Source: Desulfobulbaceae bacterium (lineage in GTDB: Bacteria; Desulfobacterota; Desulfobulbia; Desulfobulbales; BM004). From it: DNA of 49,649 nucleotides. Under the pieces are notes generated by a model. The model worked only from the letters and a program-made list of their open reading frames with translations, did not search any database and had not been told where the DNA came from. The stretch is taken from positions 1 through 49,649 of the forward strand of contig PKTW01000071.1 in the NCBI GenBank assembly GCA_002868955.1, written 5' to 3'. The first letter of the stretch is position 1, and each line of letters opens with the position of its first letter. This document shows, piece after piece, positions 41,599 to 49,649 of the stretch. A program made the position numbers and the translations under genes.

Positions 41599-43233
41599 AT
41601 GACATGGAATACAACAGGTCTTGATGAGCTGCCGGTATATGAAAAGCTAACGAAATTGGCCCGCAACCCTTTTGATCTCACAGCTCCCGGGGCCCTATCC
41701 CCTGACAGAATTGCAAACTATAAAGCCAGTGCTGCTGGATTTGACCTGCTTTTTAGTACCCAGAGAGTAGATGATGCTGTGCTCAATGGACTGCAGCAGC
41801 TCGCCGACCAGTCCGGTGCCGTGGACCAGTTCCTTGCTATGAAGCGCGGCGATGTCATGAACAGGATTGAAGGCTATGAAAGCGAAAATCGTCAGGTGCT
41901 TCACACTTCATGCCGCGATATCTTCAGCGATTCTCCCTACAATGCCGATGCTACACAACAGGCAAAGCAGCAGCTTGACAAGCTGAAGGTTTTCCTGTCA
42001 CAGCTGGACAAGGGCGAAATAACGAATACCCGGGGAGAAACCTTTACAGATTATGTCAATATCGGCATCGGTGGCTCCGACCTTGGGCCACGCGCCCTCT
42101 TTCTTGCCCTTGCTGCTTATGCCCCGGAAAACAGAAGGGTCCACTTCATTTCTAATGTGGACCCGGATGATGCGGCAGCGGTTTTGCAGAATCTTGATCT
42201 TTCCCGGACCCTGGTAGGGGTTGTATCAAAAAGCGGCTCAACCCTTGAAACGCTTACTAATGAGGAGATGGCTCGAGCTGCTTATAGCAGGGCAGGCCTG
42301 GATCCCGGGAAGCACTTTGTGGCCATTACCGGTCAGGGAAGCCCCATGGACAACCCGCAGAAATACCTGCACTCTTTTCACATGTATGACTATATAGGTG
42401 GACGCTACAGCGCAACATCAATGGTGGGGGCGGTGATGCTAGGTTTTGCTCTGGGCTATGATGCTCTTGTAGAGATACTGCGCGGCGCAAATGAGATGGA
42501 CCGGAAAAGCGAGGAGAAAGATATAAAGAAAAATCCCGCCCTTCTCCTTGCATTGCTGGGAATATGGAACCATAATTTTCTCGGTCATGAGACTGTGGCT
42601 GTCCTGCCTTACAGCCAGGCTCTGCTGCGTTTTCCGGCGCATCTGCAGCAGTGCGACATGGAAAGCAACGGCAAGTCCGTGACCAGAAATGGTGAAAAGG
42701 TTTGCTGCTCGACGGGGCCCATTGTCTGGGGCGAGCCGGGCACAAATGGCCAGCATGCTTTTTACCAGCTGCTGCACCAGGGTACGGCCATTGTGCCGGC
42801 AGAATTCATCGGTTTCAGGCAAAGCCAGCATAAAATTGACCTTGATATCAAGAGTACGACATCGCAACAAAAACTTGTTGCTAACCTGTTGGCGCAGGCC
42901 CTTGCGCTTGCCACCGGCCAGAAGAATGAGAACCCAAACCGTTTTTTTGCCGGAAACAGGCCAAGCTCAATTCTTCTGGCTGATAAACTGGATCCTCACA
43001 CAATGGGTGGATTATTGGCACTGTATGAGGCAAAGATTGTCATGCAGGGCTTTATCTGGAATATCAATTCTTTTGACCAGGAGGGAGTGCAGCTTGGCAA
43101 AGTTCTTGCAAACCGTTTACTCGATCACATGCGTATCCTGCGTCACGGGGAGGCAAAAGACAGAGACAGGCACCCGGAAAGCTGGGCAATGCTTGAGGCA
43201 GCGGGGATTTTGCAAGAGGATCAACCATTGTGA
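41599..43233 (+). CDS. pgi: Glucose-6-phosphate isomerase
   Basis: NIGIGGSDLGPRAL, VVSKSGSTLETLTNE, GGRYSATSMVG, QGFIWNINSFDQEGVQLGK. Confidence 0.96.
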   Translation: MTWNTTGLDELPVYEKLTKLARNPFDLTAPGALSPDRIANYKASAAGFDLLFSTQRVDDAVLNGLQQLADQSGAVDQFLAMKRGDVMNRIEGYESENRQVLHTSCRDIFSDSPYNADATQQAKQQLDKLKVFLSQLDKGEITNTRGETFTDYVNIGIGGSDLGPRALFLALAAYAPENRRVHFISNVDPDDAAAVLQNLDLSRTLVGVVSKSGSTLETLTNEEMARAAYSRAGLDPGKHFVAITGQGSPMDNPQKYLHSFHMYDYIGGRYSATSMVGAVMLGFALGYDALVEILRGANEMDRKSEEKDIKKNPALLLALLGIWNHNFLGHETVAVLPYSQALLRFPAHLQQCDMESNGKSVTRNGEKVCCSTGPIVWGEPGTNGQHAFYQLLHQGTAIVPAEFIGFRQSQHKIDLDIKSTTSQQKLVANLLAQALALATGQKNENPNRFFAGNRPSSILLADKLDPHTMGGLLALYEAKIVMQGFIWNINSFDQEGVQLGKVLANRLLDHMRILRHGEAKDRDRHPESWAMLEAAGILQEDQPL

Positions 43234-43299
43234 GATAGACTCAGCAGTGCAACAGTTTACGTATTATTTGTAATGTGAAAAGAAGGAGGTGTTGTTTTT

Positions 43300-43398
43300 A
43301 TGGGAAAGGGAGATAAAAAGACTAAAAAAGGCAAAATTTTTCGCGGTTCGCATGGCAAGACAAGGCCAAAGAAAAAAGTAAAAGCAAAAAAGAAGTAA
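43300..43398 (+). CDS. bTHX-like 30S ribosomal peptide (32 aa)
   Basis: Translated by hand: [32 protein letters not shown]; matches the bTHX [23 protein letters not shown] pattern. AAGGAGGT about 9 nt upstream. Absent from the ORF track. Confidence 0.9.
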   Translation: [32 protein letters not shown]

Positions 43399-43624
43399 CC
43401 CGGTTTTTTCTTTTTGCGCCGTCATTTGCCTGAAAGAAAAATTCTGCTTCAATTCCAGCGTCCGGCAACCCCTGAATTATTTTTGTATTTTTCATGGTGG
43501 CGTAGATTTACGCCGGTATTCACCCATCTTTTTGTCCATGCTGCCAAAGAGTCACTTTTTCCCTGATTGTTTTTTTCTATAGAGCCTGAAATTGCTTGTC
43601 TTTTGGCGTTTATTCTTGCTATAA

Positions 43625-43640
43625 CTCACAAATTTGTGAG
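43625..43640. promoter_or_regulatory. Perfect palindrome CTCACAAATTTGTGAG, candidate regulator operator upstream of the RND pump
   Basis: 16-bp perfect inverted repeat about 100 bp before the ATG at 43743. Confidence 0.55.
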
Positions 43641-43742
43641 CGCTGGCCACTATGCGCTATAAAACAAAAAAGCAAGGGTAAATATGTTCAAAGGACATAC
43701 GGCAAAATTTTTAGTCCTCCAAGCCATAGGAGTCGCAGATTC

Positions 43743-44840
43743 ATGAAGATAAAGACAAACCTTTTTTTATTTGTGCTGTGTATTTTTTTACTGCTTGTGA
43801 AGAGCGGTTTTGCGGCTGAAGAAGGCAAAACAGATACCAAGGCGCAAGCACAGCCACAAGGGCCCCCTCCTGCCCTTGTTGAGGTGGCGCAGATTGTGCA
43901 CGGTGAGGCGGAGCCCATGGTGGAATTTGTGGGTACTGTATACTACGCCCGCAAATCTGATGTTGCCGCCGAGGTTGAAGGTGTTGTTGAAGAGGTCTTT
44001 TTTGAGGAGGGGTATCGGGTAAAAAACGCTGAACCCCTGGTCAGCCTGGGGGCAGACATCCTGGATACGGCCATCAGCGCCACCCGGGCAGATTATGAAC
44101 TGGTGCTGGTCGAGCTTCAGCAGGCCCAGAAGGAATTGAACAAAAGGGAGCCTCTTTTCAAGGAGGGCTCTGTCTCCGAATCCGCCTATGATGAATATTT
44201 TTTCAAAAGTAAAATGCTGCAAAACAGGTCCATGTCGTTGAAAGCCTCGATGGACAGGCTGCTTCTTGAAAAGAAAAAAAAGAAGATACTTGCCCCTTTT
44301 GACGGCATAGTGGTGCAGAAGAACGCAGAAAAGGGGGAGTGGGTCGATAATGGCGGCATGGTGGCAGTTATCGCCGATGACAGTTCGGTTGATATCGTGG
44401 TCAATGTCCCGGCTGAAATGTTGAAATACCTCAAGCCCGGTAAAGAGCTGGCGATTAACATCGACAACGAAAAGAGCACAGGCCGGTTTCTCAGTTTTGT
44501 GCCGAAGGGCGATGTGGCTACAAGGACCTTTGATGTGAAAATTCGCCTGAAAAATACGACGGGCCTTATCGAGGGCATGGAGGCCAGGGCCTTGATACCT
44601 TCGGCAGAGAAAATGGACGGCTTGAAGGCGCCCCGGGATGCACTGCTTGACAGGTTCGGCCAGAATATCGTCTGGCTGGTGAAGGATTCCACTGCCAAAA
44701 TGGTCCCGGTGCAGGTCACGGGCTATGACGGCATGTTTGTCGGAATAGTTGGGGCAGGCTTGGAGAATGGTGACATGGTCGTTATTAAAGGAAATGAGAG
44801 ACTACGCGAAGGCCAAGCCGTTACCATCGGCAACAAATAG
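43743..44840 (+). CDS. RND efflux periplasmic adaptor (membrane fusion protein)
   Basis: Signal peptide MKIKTNLFLFVLCIFLLLVKSGFA; VEFVGTVYYARKSDVAAEVEGVVEEVFFEEGYRVKNAEPLVSL. Start taken at 43743 rather than 43596. Confidence 0.92.
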   Translation: MKIKTNLFLFVLCIFLLLVKSGFAAEEGKTDTKAQAQPQGPPPALVEVAQIVHGEAEPMVEFVGTVYYARKSDVAAEVEGVVEEVFFEEGYRVKNAEPLVSLGADILDTAISATRADYELVLVELQQAQKELNKREPLFKEGSVSESAYDEYFFKSKMLQNRSMSLKASMDRLLLEKKKKKILAPFDGIVVQKNAEKGEWVDNGGMVAVIADDSSVDIVVNVPAEMLKYLKPGKELAINIDNEKSTGRFLSFVPKGDVATRTFDVKIRLKNTTGLIEGMEARALIPSAEKMDGLKAPRDALLDRFGQNIVWLVKDSTAKMVPVQVTGYDGMFVGIVGAGLENGDMVVIKGNERLREGQAVTIGNK

Positions 44841-44853
44841 CATGGTTTAATGT

Positions 44854-47800
44854 ATGGATATTGTAAGTTTTTCAATTAAAAAACCGGTCACCATTTTGGT
44901 CGGTATTATTTTAGTTGTCCTTTTTGGTGTCATAAGTTTGCAGACACTGCCATATCAGCTGAGCCCGACGGTCGTCGAACCGGTCATTACCGTAACGACT
45001 ACTTGGCGGGGGGCCACGCCATATGAGATGGAACGGGAAATTATCGAAGAACAGGAAAAAACCCTCAAAGGTATTCCTGCCCTCACTGAAATGGAGAGCG
45101 AAGCCTTCAATGGGCAGAGCTCCATTTCCCTGACCTTCAAACTTGGCACCAATGTTGATGATGCGCTGCTGCGCGTTTCCAACAAGCTGAATGAGGTCCC
45201 CTCCTATCCCGAAGGGGTGGACAAGCCGATTATCAATGCCACCGGCGCGGCAACTTCACCGGTCATCTGGATCATCCTCAAGTCCGATGAAACAAATCCC
45301 AGGCATATTGAAACCTACAGGACATTTTTTGAAAATGAAATCCGTCAGCACCTGGAGCGCGTAGAGGGTGTGGCGGACCTCTTTATTGGCAGCGGCGTCG
45401 AAGATGAGATGCATATTATCGTCAGCCCGGAACAGCTTGCCGCCTACGGCCTGACAATTAATGATTTAATACAGGCGATCCGCGGCGAAAACGTGAATGT
45501 TTCGGCAGGCAACATGGGAGTCGGCCGCCGCGATTTCAGGATCCGCACCACGGGTGAATTCAACTCTGAGGAAGATATTGCCAATGTCGTTCTCGTTTCA
45601 ACCGGGGAAAAAAGGGTAACTGTTGCCGATGTGGCCCAGATAAAGCGGGGCTACAGCAAACGTGAAAGCACGGTTATTCATAACAGCAAAGGCGGCATGG
45701 CTGTCGGCGTCAAACCTGAACCCGGTACCAATATCCTGGCCATGACGGAACGGGTCGAAGAGGTAGTAAAATGGCTTAACGCTGAAAAACTTGCGCCGCA
45801 GAATATCAGCCTCGAATGGGTCTATGACCAGCGGCGTTATATCAACGCCGCCATTGACCTTATCAAGCAGAATATCCTTATCGGCGGCATGCTGGCAGTT
45901 ATCGTGCTGCTTATTTTCCTGCGCAGCATCAGGTCAACATTGGTGGTGGCCACTTCCATTCCCATCAGTATTATCGGCACGTTTATCTTTATGAAAGCCA
46001 TGGGCCGCAACCTCAATGTGGTCAGCCTTGCCGGTATAGCATTTGCGGTGGGAATGCTGGTGGATAATGCCATTGTCGTCATTGAAAATATTGACCGCCA
46101 CCGCAAAATGGGCAAATCGCCCTTTCAGGCCTCATACGATGGCACACGGGAGGTATGGGGTGCCATTATTGCCTCGAGCCTGACAACAATTGCCGTTTTT
46201 CTACCTGTTGTATTTATTCAGGAGGAGGCCGGCCAGCTCTTCCGGGATATCGCCATTGCAGTTGTCGGGGCGGTATCGTTGAGCCTGATCGTATCCATGA
46301 CTGTAATTCCCATGTTTGCCTTCAAGCTTTTTTCAGTTTCGTCTAAAAAGGTAAAGAAGGGAGAGGGTGTTCTTGCCCGGAGTGGAACCAGGCTTGCCAC
46401 CTATATTATGCAGGTGGTTTCCCTGGCCACCAGAAACTGGGCCACCCGGATCGGGACCGTTAGCCTCCTGATTCTTCTGGCTGGCGGCTCGGTTTTTTTT
46501 CTCATGCCCCAGACTGATTACCTGCCCCAGGGCAACCGCAATTTTGTGCTCAGCATTCTGGTGCCTCCTCCTGGTCTTTCGCAACAGGAAAGACAGGACA
46601 TCGGTGAAAAGCTCTTTGTCATGGCAGAGCCGCATCTCCAGAAAGAACACGATGGCTACCCGGGCATTCTCAATATGTTTTATGTAGCAAGGGAGTCTAT
46701 TATGCTGTTTGGCGCCATGGCTACCGACTGGGATCGGGCAGCCGAACTGCTGCCCCTGTTCAGGCGCATGATATATTCCATTCCAGGCATGTTCGGCGTC
46801 TCCATGCAGGCAGGTATTTTCCAGAGCAGGATTGGCAGGAGCCGCACCATAGATGTTGATATCAGCGGCGACGACCTTGACAGGATAGTCAAGGTCGCCG
46901 GCATGATGTTCGGCAAGGCAAAGCAGGCCCTGCCCGACACCCAGGTCCGCCCCATACCTTCCATTGAACTCAGTTATCCTGAAGTGAAAATTGTACCCAA
47001 CCGGGAACGCCTGAAGGCCAACAATATGAGTGCAGCCGATCTTGGCGTAGCGCTTGATGTCCTCATGGACGGCAGGATAGTCGGAGATTTCAAGCAGGAA
47101 GGGAGGAAAACAATAGATCTTGTGCTTAAAACAGACGACGATTCCATCAGGACCCCGGAGGCTCTTTACCAATCAATGATTGCCATGCCGGGAGGTATGG
47201 TGGTGCCGGTCTCAACCCTGGCAGACCTTGAACGCACTACAGGTATGACACAGATCCGACACCTTGAAAGAAATCGGACCATTACCCTGCAGATGACGCC
47301 GCCCATGGAAGTGCCGCTGCAAGGGGCTATGGAGGAAATTGAGGCGAAGATCATTAAGCCCGTCCGGGAAATGGGCCTTTTGAAAGGTCTTAATGTCAGA
47401 ATGAGCGGGGCTGCAGACAAGCTCACGGAAACAAGAGAGGCCCTGAAGTGGAATTTTATCCTGGCTTCTGCAATTGCCTATCTTCTCATGGCCTCGCTGT
47501 TTGGCAATTTTATTTATCCTCTCATTATTATGCTGACCGTTCCCCTGGCCGGTGCCGGCGGCTTCATCGGTCTGAAACTGCTCAATCTCTTAAGTTCCAC
47601 ACCGCAGCCCATGGACATTTTGACCATGCTCGGTTTTGTCATACTCATCGGTATTGTGGTAAACAACGCCATACTCATCGTGCACCAGGCACTGAACAAC
47701 GTACATTACAATAATATGGAGTATCGGGAGGCCGTGCTCGAATCAGTCAGGAGCAGGCTGCGCCCCATTTATATGAGTGCTACAACCAGTATCTTCGGCA

Positions 47801-47973
47801 TGCTGCCGCTGGTGGTATTTCCGGGCTCAGGCTCGGAACTCTACAGGGGTCTGGGAAGTGTTATTATCGGCGGTCTTGCAGTATCTACCGTCTTTACTGT
47901 TTTTATTATTCCCTCAATTCTCATTTTTGTCATACGCATGGAAAAGCCACTTAATCCGGGCAAGGTAAAGTAG
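44854..47973 (+). CDS. RND multidrug efflux permease (AcrB/MexF family)
   Basis: 1039 aa, SIKKPVTILVGIILVVLFG, AVGMLVDNAIVVIENIDRH, LTMLGFVILIGIVVNNAILIVHQ. Confidence 0.96.
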   Translation: MDIVSFSIKKPVTILVGIILVVLFGVISLQTLPYQLSPTVVEPVITVTTTWRGATPYEMEREIIEEQEKTLKGIPALTEMESEAFNGQSSISLTFKLGTNVDDALLRVSNKLNEVPSYPEGVDKPIINATGAATSPVIWIILKSDETNPRHIETYRTFFENEIRQHLERVEGVADLFIGSGVEDEMHIIVSPEQLAAYGLTINDLIQAIRGENVNVSAGNMGVGRRDFRIRTTGEFNSEEDIANVVLVSTGEKRVTVADVAQIKRGYSKRESTVIHNSKGGMAVGVKPEPGTNILAMTERVEEVVKWLNAEKLAPQNISLEWVYDQRRYINAAIDLIKQNILIGGMLAVIVLLIFLRSIRSTLVVATSIPISIIGTFIFMKAMGRNLNVVSLAGIAFAVGMLVDNAIVVIENIDRHRKMGKSPFQASYDGTREVWGAIIASSLTTIAVFLPVVFIQEEAGQLFRDIAIAVVGAVSLSLIVSMTVIPMFAFKLFSVSSKKVKKGEGVLARSGTRLATYIMQVVSLATRNWATRIGTVSLLILLAGGSVFFLMPQTDYLPQGNRNFVLSILVPPPGLSQQERQDIGEKLFVMAEPHLQKEHDGYPGILNMFYVARESIMLFGAMATDWDRAAELLPLFRRMIYSIPGMFGVSMQAGIFQSRIGRSRTIDVDISGDDLDRIVKVAGMMFGKAKQALPDTQVRPIPSIELSYPEVKIVPNRERLKANNMSAADLGVALDVLMDGRIVGDFKQEGRKTIDLVLKTDDDSIRTPEALYQSMIAMPGGMVVPVSTLADLERTTGMTQIRHLERNRTITLQMTPPMEVPLQGAMEEIEAKIIKPVREMGLLKGLNVRMSGAADKLTETREALKWNFILASAIAYLLMASLFGNFIYPLIIMLTVPLAGAGGFIGLKLLNLLSSTPQPMDILTMLGFVILIGIVVNNAILIVHQALNNVHYNNMEYREAVLESVRSRLRPIYMSATTSIFGMLPLVVFPGSGSELYRGLGSVIIGGLAVSTVFTVFIIPSILIFVIRMEKPLNPGKVK

Positions 47974-48006
47974 AAGTTTTTTCGGGTTTGTTCTGGCAAA
48001 ATACAG

Positions 48007-48047
48007 CCGCATCACTCCGCATAAATGGAGTGGCGCGGTTTTTTTAT
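48007..48047 (+). terminator. Rho-independent terminator of the RND operon
   Basis: CCGCATCACTCC-GCATAAAT-GGAGTGGCGCGG followed by a T-rich run. Confidence 0.85.
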
Positions 48048-48287
48048 TTTGCAGTGTTGATAAAATAAAATAATGCGCATTTTTCTTTGTGTTTTTTGTT
48101 GACAAAGGGCCGTCTGAGCGATATGTTCCGGCATTTACTGAATGAGTATTCAATCGTTTTTGCTCCGGGTTTGCAGATGTTGCCAGTGCTTCTTATGTGC
48201 TAAAAGCGATTGGTTACGGGAGGTTAAAGGTTAACCTTAAGTGTTAAGGTTGTTTAAGAACAATAGACCGTTAAGGAGGAAACAAAG

Positions 48288-49568
48288 ATGCCAAAGCATG
48301 ATACGCCTATGTTGGATGAGTTGGAAAGCGGTCCTTGGCCGAGTTTTGTCACAGACATTAAGAGACAGGCTGAAAAAAATGATGCCTGCTGGGACATTCT
48401 CGGACAGCTGGAACTTTCCTACAAGGACAAGATCACCCATTGGAAACACGGCGGTATCGTCGGTGTTTTCGGGTATGGCGGCGGAATTGTCGGCCGTTAT
48501 TCTGACGTTGCCAAACAATTTCCCGGTGTTGCCCATTTCCATACCGTCCGGGTCAACCAGCCCTCGAGTAAATTCTACAGCTCGAAAATTCTGCGTCAGA
48601 TCTGTGAGATCTGGGAAAGACGCGGCTCCGGCATGACCAATATGCACGGCTCCACCGGCGATCTCGTTCTCCTGGGAACATTCACAGAGCAGCTGGAGGA
48701 AATTTTCTATGAGCTGACCCATGATGTCGGCGTTGACCTCGGCGGCTCCGGCGGTAACCTTCGTACCCCTTCCTGCTGTCTCGGCAAGGCCCGCTGCGAG
48801 TGGAGCTGCTATGACACCCAGGCTGCCTGTCATGATATCACCATGACCTACCAGGATGAGCTGCACCGTCCGGCCTTCCCCTACAAGTTTAAAATTAAAT
48901 TCTCCGGCTGCCCCAACGACTGTGTTGCTGCCATTGCCCGTTCCGATCTTGCAGTAATCGGTAACTGGAAAGATGACATCCGCATTGACCAGGCGGCTGT
49001 GAAAAGCTACATCAGCGGTGAATTCCCGGCAAACGGCGGCTCCTATTTAGGCCGCGACTGGGGTGCATTTGATATGAAAGCTGAAGTTCTTGATCTCTGC
49101 CCCACAGGCTGTATGTGGATGGAAGGTGACGAACTGAAGATAGATGATGCAGAATGCACCCGCTGCATGCACTGCATCAACGTTATGCCCCGCGCTCTGC
49201 GCCCGGGTCTTGTGCAGGGAGCCACCATCCTCATCGGTGCGAAGGCCCCGATCCTCGATGGTGCCCAGATAGCCACCATGATTTATCCTTTTATTGAAAT
49301 GAAGACTGAAAATGACTTCGAAGAACTGAAAGATGTTATCGAAAAATGTTGGGATTGGTGGATGGAAGAGGGCAAGAACCGGGAGAGGATTGGTGAATCC
49401 ATCCAGCGTATCGGCCTGCCGACCTTCCTGCAGGTCATGGAAGTTGAACCTCTGCCGCAGCACGTGAAAGAGCCTCGTTCAAACCCTTATGTCTTCTGGA
49501 AAGAAGAAGAGGTGCCCGGCGGATTTGAGCGTGATCTTGCAGAGTTTCGGAAAAGAAACCCCATGTAA
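48288..49568 (+). CDS. dsrA: Dissimilatory sulfite reductase alpha subunit
   Basis: GSGMTNMHGSTGDLVLLG, KFSGCPNDCVAAIARSDLAVIG, LCPTGCMWMEGDELKIDDAECTRCMHCINVMPRAL ferredoxin-like insert. Confidence 0.97.
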   Translation: MPKHDTPMLDELESGPWPSFVTDIKRQAEKNDACWDILGQLELSYKDKITHWKHGGIVGVFGYGGGIVGRYSDVAKQFPGVAHFHTVRVNQPSSKFYSSKILRQICEIWERRGSGMTNMHGSTGDLVLLGTFTEQLEEIFYELTHDVGVDLGGSGGNLRTPSCCLGKARCEWSCYDTQAACHDITMTYQDELHRPAFPYKFKIKFSGCPNDCVAAIARSDLAVIGNWKDDIRIDQAAVKSYISGEFPANGGSYLGRDWGAFDMKAEVLDLCPTGCMWMEGDELKIDDAECTRCMHCINVMPRALRPGLVQGATILIGAKAPILDGAQIATMIYPFIEMKTENDFEELKDVIEKCWDWWMEEGKNRERIGESIQRIGLPTFLQVMEVEPLPQHVKEPRSNPYVFWKEEEVPGGFERDLAEFRKRNPM

Positions 49569-49633
49569 AATCCTGTATGCATGACGGTGTCAATAGGTAC
49601 ATAACGAATTGTTAATAGATATATAGATATTTT

Positions 49634-49643
49634 AAGGAGGTTA
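49634..49643 (+). promoter_or_regulatory. Shine-Dalgarno-like AAGGAGGT at the window end, probably preceding dsrB
   Basis: TTTTAAGGAGGTTATATTAT ends the window; dsrB canonically follows dsrA. Confidence 0.6.
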
Positions 49644-49649
49644 TATTAT

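Noticed and set aside
43596-43742. N-terminal extension of the RND adaptor in the ORF track
   Set aside because: A signal peptide begins at ATG 43743 after an AGGAG-like site, and the extension overlaps the CTCACAAATTTGTGAG palindrome; more likely upstream regulatory DNA.
46333-47172. 279-aa minus-strand ORF
   Set aside because: Antisense shadow of the RND permease, low-complexity and His/Cys-rich without domain features.
48237-48866. 209-aa minus-strand ORF opposite dsrA
   Set aside because: Shadow ORF over a strongly supported dsrA coding frame.
1-49649. CRISPR arrays, rRNA or intact tRNA genes, intact transposases/integrases
   Set aside because: None seen on inspection; repeats present are short and not spaced like a CRISPR array.

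Overview
The window reads as a chromosomal segment from a sulfate-reducing, Desulfobulbales-like deltaproteobacterium (inferred from a complete dsrA at the right end, plus the gene families present). Most of it is ordinary housekeeping: nucleotide-sugar decarboxylase, sfsA, queC, nagZ, pyrC, pyrB, lepB, a pilMNOP + split-pilQ operon, secB, uvrA, rsmB, pgeF, nadB, an MTH1187-type protein, a short CXXC peptide and a 4Fe-4S membrane protein, ald, a Na+/H+ antiporter with a C-terminal USP-like region, serA, an Mrr-like protein, a MORN protein, a LysM transglycosylase, GspB/GspA-like proteins, a methyltransferase, a double-M16 peptidase, rpe, pgi, an RND pump and dsrA. I found two short genes missing from the supplied ORF track: a 32-aa bTHX-like ribosomal peptide (43300-43398) and a 54-aa CXXC membrane peptide (23987-24151). 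The most notable non-coding signal is a tmRNA 3'-end-like sequence (382-397) followed by a terminator-like hairpin and short repeats, which looks like an attachment-site scar of an element integrated at ssrA. Other notable points are the split secretin with an extra lipoprotein in the pil operon, an Mrr-like protein with apparently non-canonical catalytic residues, and several operator-like or mobile-like inverted repeats. I see no CRISPR array, no intact tRNA/rRNA gene and no intact transposase or integrase. I do not see convincing evidence of a wholly new multi-gene system.
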